Part shown: positions 5,748 through 9,849 of the stretch, one piece after another
Numbering within the stretch: the stretch's first letter is position 1
Layout: every line of letters starts with the position of its first letter
Position numbers and translations under genes: made by a program
The notes under the pieces: model-generated
The model's database searches: none
What the model was told of the DNA's origin: nothing
What the model saw: the letters and a program-made list of their open reading frames with translations, nothing else
Source: JBBQSN01 sp038213835
Lineage (GTDB): Bacteria > Actinomycetota > Actinomycetes > Actinomycetales > CAWJMD01
Length of the DNA stretch: 9,849 bases
NCBI GenBank assembly: GCA_038213835.1
Contig: JBBQSN010000132.1
Coordinates: forward strand, 1 to 9,849
Direction: 5' to 3'

Positions 5748-5820
5748 GTGACCGGTCGTGGAAGCGTCCGGCTACCGACCGATGCGGAGCGGCCCGCTCT
5801 CGTCCCAGCCAGCAGGTCAC
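5748..5820 (+). promoter_or_regulatory. Structured 5' leader of the helicase mRNA
   Basis: GTGACC (5748-5753) pairs with GGTCAC (5815-5820). Inside it, GGTCG (5754-5758) pairs with CGACC (5776-5780) and GAGCG (5787-5791) pairs with CGCTC (5795-5799). All three stems can form together as a three-way junction. The ribosome-binding site GACGAGG (5854-5860) lies downstream. Long structured leaders are known on other DEAD-box helicase mRNAs, where they mediate feedback or cold response; that role here is inferred. Two sub-sites resemble the TetR palindrome. Confidence 0.4.
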
Positions 5821-5866
5821 CGGACGAGGACGCGTGAGGCCCCGCCAGATACCGACGAGGTATGCG

Positions 5867-7603
<1,737 letters not shown>

Positions 7604-7618
7604 ACCATCTGGACGAGG

Positions 7619-8395
7619 TCAGGGGCGCAGCGCGAGGTCCCACTCGGTCAGCAGCGAGTCCGCGACGTCCCGATAGGCCCGGGCGCCCTTGGACGTGCGG
7701 GCGGTCTGCAGGATCGACCGCCCCACGGCCGGGGCCTCGGCGAACCGCACCGACTTCGGGATCGGCGGCCCCAGCACGGGCACGCCGTAGCGCTCGCCGA
7801 CGTCGGCGAGCACGGCGCGCGAGTGCAGGGTGCGGGCGTCGTACAGCGTGGGCAGGATGCCGCGCACGACGAGGCCGGGGTTGAGGATCCGCTGGACGTC
7901 GGCGACCGTGTCGAGCAGCTGACCGACCCCGCGGTGGCTGAGCATCTCGCACTGCAGCGGCACCAGGACCTCGTCGGCCGCGGTGAGCGCGGCGAGGGTG
8001 AGCACCCCGAGCGAGGGCGAGCAGTCGAGCATCACGACGTCGTAGCGGTCGGCCACTGACTGCAGCGCGGTGCGCAGCACGTACTCGCGGCCGGGCCGGG
8101 CGAGCAGCTGGGACTCGGTGCCGGCCAGGTCGATGGTCGCGGGCAGCAGGTCCACGCCGTCGCCGACCTCGAGCAGGACCTCGGCGGCGGCGAGGGTGCC
8201 GAGCAGCACCTCGTGCATGCCGGCCTCGACCGCGTCCGGGTCGATCCCGAGGCTGAAGGTGAGGCAGGCCTGGGCGTCCAGGTCCACCAGCAGCACCCGG
8301 TGGCCGTGCTCGGCGACGGCCGCGCCGAGGGACGCCACGGTGGTGGTCTTCGCCACACCGCCCTTCTGGTTGGCGACGGCCAGGACCCGGGTCAC
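7619..8395 (-). CDS. Orphan ParA/Soj-like P-loop ATPase
   Basis: A 258-residue MinD/ParA-superfamily ATPase. The deviant Walker A is NQKGGVAKTTT (9-19), with signature Lys11 and catalytic Lys16; the usual Gly before that lysine is Ala15. Walker A' is VDLDAQ (Asp38) and Walker B is VVMLDCSPSLG (Asp124), followed by VPLQCE and SHRGVGQ, typical of this group. ParA proteins dimerise with ATP on DNA and position cargo, but no ParB gene or parS-like site lies nearby, so this is not the chromosomal ParAB pair. It resembles mycobacterial Rv3213c in sequence and position (recalled). The GTG at 8395 directly precedes TRVLAVANQKGG; longer frames would overlap the divergent gene. CATGAT lies six bases upstream and no Shine-Dalgarno is seen, consistent with a leaderless mRNA. 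The cargo is unknown. Confidence 0.9.
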   Translation of the reverse strand: MTRVLAVANQKGGVAKTTTVASLGAAVAEHGHRVLLVDLDAQACLTFSLGIDPDAVEAGMHEVLLGTLAAAEVLLEVGDGVDLLPATIDLAGTESQLLARPGREYVLRTALQSVADRYDVVMLDCSPSLGVLTLAALTAADEVLVPLQCEMLSHRGVGQLLDTVADVQRILNPGLVVRGILPTLYDARTLHSRAVLADVGERYGVPVLGPPIPKSVRFAEAPAVGRSILQTARTSKGARAYRDVADSLLTEWDLALRP

Positions 8396-8401
8396 CCGAG
8401 C

Positions 8402-8407
8402 ATCATG
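8402..8407 (-). promoter_or_regulatory. Possible -10 element for a leaderless ParA-like mRNA
   Basis: On the minus strand CATGAT is followed by six bases and then the GTG at 8395. It matches TATAAT at positions 2, 3, 5 and 6. The intervening bases hold no ribosome-binding site. The ATG triplets within it are out of frame with parA. Confidence 0.4.
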
Positions 8408-8433
8408 CCCTGTGCGGCCGCGAACGCCGCAGG

Positions 8434-8490
8434 CACCCGTCCGGGTGGCTCTCGGGGCTGCCCCCGTCACCCGGACGGCGGCCCCGGGTG
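8434..8490. promoter_or_regulatory. Array of CACCCG half-sites and nested inverted repeats between divergent promoters
   Basis: CACCCG/CGGGTG occurs in alternating orientation at 8434-8439, 8442-8447, 8468-8473 and 8485-8490, with a fifth copy at 8393-8398 over the parA start. The first two form CACCCG-TC-CGGGTG. A perfect 11-bp inverted repeat, CCGTCCGGGTG (8437-8447) and CACCCGGACGG (8468-8478), encloses a CGGGG/CCCCG hairpin (8453-8457, 8462-8466). Since the genes diverge, a terminator is not needed here, so an operator for both promoters is the simplest reading. Confidence 0.5.
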
Positions 8491-8491
8491 G

Positions 8492-8497
8492 AACAAT
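8492..8497 (+). promoter_or_regulatory. Likely -10 element of the leaderless ATP-binding-protein mRNA
   Basis: AACAAT, the most AT-rich spot in the gap, lies seven bases before the GTG at 8505 and matches TATAAT at four of six positions. No Shine-Dalgarno intervenes; GGGTGG ends 13 bases before the GTG, too far away. The -35 is not clear. Confidence 0.45.
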
Positions 8498-8504
8498 CGC
8501 CCGC

Positions 8505-8888
8505 GTGGAGCTGATCGCCGAGCTCGGGTCAGGCCCCCGCGAGGTCGGTCGTGCCCGCAGGGCGCTGGCGCGCGCCCTCGGCGGCTGGGGCTGGTCCGGC
8601 GAGGGCGTCGACGTCGCGGTGCTGCTCACCAGCGAGCTGGTCACGAACGCGATCCGGCACGGCGGCGCCCCGGTGCGGCTCTCGGCGGGGCTGCTGCAGG
8701 CGACCGTCCTGCGGGTCGAGGTGCAGGACCCCACCGACCACGCCGTCAGCGTCCGGGAGACCGCCGACGACGACGAGGACGGCCGTGGGCTGCAGCTCGT
8801 CGAGGTGCTGTCGGACGCCTGGGGCTGGCGTCCGGTCCCCAGCGGGGGCAAGCGGGTCTGGTTCGAGCTCGGGACACCGGGCGGCTGA
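8505..8888 (+). CDS. RsbW/SpoIIAB-like GHKL ATP-binding protein (HATPase_c_2)
   Basis: A 127-residue single-domain GHKL ATPase of the anti-sigma-factor/serine-kinase type that is abundant in actinobacteria. The N box is SELVTNAIRHG (43-53, Glu44 and Asn48), the G1-type box VEVQDPTD (71-78), and the G2-type box EDGRGLQLVEVLSD (91-104), followed by WGWRPVPSGGKRVWFEL, a strand pattern common in this family. Members bind ATP and either sequester a sigma factor or phosphorylate an anti-anti-sigma protein. No sigma factor or STAS-domain antagonist is adjacent, so the partner is encoded elsewhere and the regulatory role is inferred. The GTG at 8505 begins MELIAEL right at the domain start and appears leaderless. 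It is divergent from the ParA-like gene and convergent with the PHP gene, 18 bases away. Confidence 0.87.
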   Translation: MELIAELGSGPREVGRARRALARALGGWGWSGEGVDVAVLLTSELVTNAIRHGGAPVRLSAGLLQATVLRVEVQDPTDHAVSVRETADDDEDGRGLQLVEVLSDAWGWRPVPSGGKRVWFELGTPGG

Positions 8889-8906
8889 CCCTTCGACGGT
8901 CGCCGT

Positions 8907-9749
8907 TCACGGCAGCACCACCTCGAGAGTCCCTGCGGCCTCGATGCGTTGGAGCTGCTCGGGGTCGGTCGCGTTCTCCCCCAACCGGTTCAGCTTGCCG
9001 GTGCCGTGGTAGTCGCTCGACCCGGTCGTGACGAGGTCGTGTTGCAAGGCGATCTCACGCAGCCGACGACGGGCGTCGTCGTCATGGTCGCGGTGCTCGA
9101 CCTCGAGGCCTGCGAGCCCGGCCTCGACCAGCTCCTCGATCGTCTCGTCGTCGAGCACCCGCCCGCGGACGTGGGCGAACGGGTGCGCCAGGACGGGCAC
9201 CCCGCCGGCCTCGAGCACGAGCCGGACGGCGTCGGCCGGATCGGGGGCGTAGTGCGCCACGTGGTACTCCGACGAGCGGTGCAGCGCGGTGGCGAAGGCG
9301 GCGTCGCGGTCGCGGAAGGAACCGGCGGCCACCAGGGCGTCGGCCAGGTGCGGACGACCGATCGTGGTGCCCCGGGAGACCTGCGCGAGCACGTCGTCCC
9401 AGGTGATCGGGTAGTCGCGACCGAGCCGCTCGGTCATCCGCCGGGCCCGGCTCTCCCGCGAGGACCGTGACAGCTCCATCTGCGCCAGCAGGGGGGCCGA
9501 CAGCGGGTCGAGAAGGTAACCGAGCAGGTGCACGCTCGTACCCCAGCGGGCGCACGAGATCTCCACACCACGCACCAGCGCCACCCCGTGCTCGACGGCT
9601 GCCGCGGCCGCGTCGGCCCAGCCGGCGGTGCTGTCGTGGTCGGTCAGCCCGAGGACGTCGACCCCCGCCTGCGCGGCCGAGGCCACGACCTCGGCGGGCG
9701 GCTGGGTGCCGTCCGACACCGTGGAGTGGGTGTGGAGGTCGATGAGCAC
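8907..9749 (-). CDS. PHP-domain metal-dependent phosphoesterase (RNase AM/YciV-like)
   Basis: A 280-residue PHP-domain hydrolase. Metal ligands in order: DLHTHS (His6, His8), Asp13, TDHD (Asp37, His38), Glu63 in GVEIS, His74 in SVHLLGY, His134 in GRPH, His189 in AHP, and Asp246/His248 in SSDYHG. The set is complete for a trinuclear site. Length and the insertion between the HLLGY and GRPH motifs match the YciV group, whose members cleave 3',5'-bisphosphate nucleotides and trim rRNA 5' ends; the substrate here is not proven. The GTG at 9749 begins MLIDLHTHS at the domain start. The frame stays open to about 9815, but the extra residues overlap the preceding gene's end and are not conserved-looking. 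TACGCT lies six bases upstream with no Shine-Dalgarno, so a leaderless mRNA is likely. Confidence 0.9.
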   Translation of the reverse strand: MLIDLHTHSTVSDGTQPPAEVVASAAQAGVDVLGLTDHDSTAGWADAAAAAVEHGVALVRGVEISCARWGTSVHLLGYLLDPLSAPLLAQMELSRSSRESRARRMTERLGRDYPITWDDVLAQVSRGTTIGRPHLADALVAAGSFRDRDAAFATALHRSSEYHVAHYAPDPADAVRLVLEAGGVPVLAHPFAHVRGRVLDDETIEELVEAGLAGLEVEHRDHDDDARRRLREIALQHDLVTTGSSDYHGTGKLNRLGENATDPEQLQRIEAAGTLEVVLP

Positions 9750-9755
9750 GCGCCC

Positions 9756-9761
9756 AGCGTA
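9756..9761 (-). promoter_or_regulatory. Likely -10 element of a leaderless PHP-gene mRNA
   Basis: On the minus strand TACGCT fits TANNNT, followed by six bases and then the GTG at 9749. CTGAGC 18 bases upstream is a weak -35 with three matches. It lies in the 31-base gap after the preceding gene's stop, so the PHP gene may have its own start even if it is also co-transcribed. Confidence 0.5.
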
Positions 9762-9780
9762 GGGCGGTCCGGACGCCGGC

Positions 9781-9849
9781 TCAGCGCGTGCGTTCGCCTC
9801 CGTCGTCATCGGCACGACGGGCGACGTCCAGCGCGTCCGCGGCGCGGAC
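9781..9849 (-). CDS. C-terminal end of an unidentified gene, cut off by the window
   Basis: Read on the minus strand from the right edge, one frame gives 22 codons and then TGA at 9783-9781. The peptide is charged (VRAADALDVARRADDDGGER then TR), and most third positions are G or C, as in coding sequence here. The stop is 31 bases before the PHP start on the same strand, consistent with an upstream operon neighbour. Too little is present to name a family, and chance openness over 69 bases in GC-rich DNA is possible. Confidence 0.45.
   Translation of the reverse strand, partial: VRAADALDVARRADDDGGERTR

Noticed and set aside
4497..5837. Plus-strand open frame of 446 codons
   Set aside because: It is antisense to arfB and the ferritin-like gene and begins inside the terminator hairpin. 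It has no domain signature.
5690..5866. Extended N-terminus for the helicase from 5690
   Set aside because: It would begin upstream of the likely promoter and add a Cys/Arg-rich segment unlike the rest. Better ribosome-binding sites precede GTG 5834 and TTG 5867.
8396..8851. Extended N-terminus for the ParA-like protein
   Set aside because: The added residues are antisense to the ATP-binding gene and precede a domain that normally starts a few residues before the Walker A motif.

Overview
The window is a dense piece of a very GC-rich chromosome, with GC at almost every third codon position, mostly GTG starts and short intergenic gaps. The gene set and order point to an actinobacterium, and my best guess is the Propionibacteriales/Nocardioides-Aeromicrobium side. 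From memory, the order adnA - alkyltransferase-like - DUF3152 - TetR - DUF3107 - ferritin-like (MiaE-type) - DEAD-box helicase - ParA-like resembles the Mycobacterium tuberculosis Rv3202c-Rv3213c neighbourhood. This looks like conserved actinobacterial core genome. I see no insertion sequence, phage gene, CRISPR array, rRNA or tRNA.

Layout. (1) Positions 1-2918, minus strand: a likely operon read right to left, made of a DUF3152 lipoprotein with a zinc-protease motif, an alkyltransferase-like DNA-repair protein and an AdnA-type UvrD-family helicase that runs off the left edge. (2) Positions 3049-4448, plus strand: a TetR regulator, a DUF3107 protein and a three-helix YeaQ/GlsB-type membrane protein, closed by a long terminator hairpin. 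(3) Positions 4536-5648, minus strand: a ferritin-like MiaE-type protein followed by the ribosome-rescue hydrolase ArfB. (4) Positions 5726-7603, plus strand: a DEAD-box RNA helicase with a basic Gly/Arg tail and a probable leader of about 130 nt. (5) Positions 7619-8888: a divergent pair, an orphan ParA-like ATPase (minus) and a small RsbW-like GHKL ATP-binding protein (plus), separated by a region rich in inverted repeats. (6) Positions 8907-9849, minus strand: a PHP-domain phosphoesterase preceded by the last 22 codons of an unidentified gene.

Themes. Region 1 is genome maintenance: the helicase belongs to the actinobacterial double-strand-break resection machine and the alkyltransferase-like protein flags alkylated guanine. 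Regions 3 and 4 lean toward translation and RNA: stalled-ribosome rescue, a tRNA-hydroxylase-like ferritin fold and an RNA helicase. The PHP protein may add nucleotide or RNA 5'-end turnover.

No gene-free stretch exceeds 300 bases. The longest, 5649-5866, holds the divergent promoters of the ferritin-like gene and the helicase plus the helicase leader. The most interesting signals are regulatory. Several GTG genes have a -10-like hexamer six or seven bases before the start and no Shine-Dalgarno sequence, which suggests leaderless mRNAs. A palindrome before the TetR gene has near-matches in the helicase leader. The ParA/ATP-binding intergenic region carries an array of CACCCG half-sites in alternating orientation. 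I did not find a convincing new multi-gene system; the rest is good core-gene annotation.
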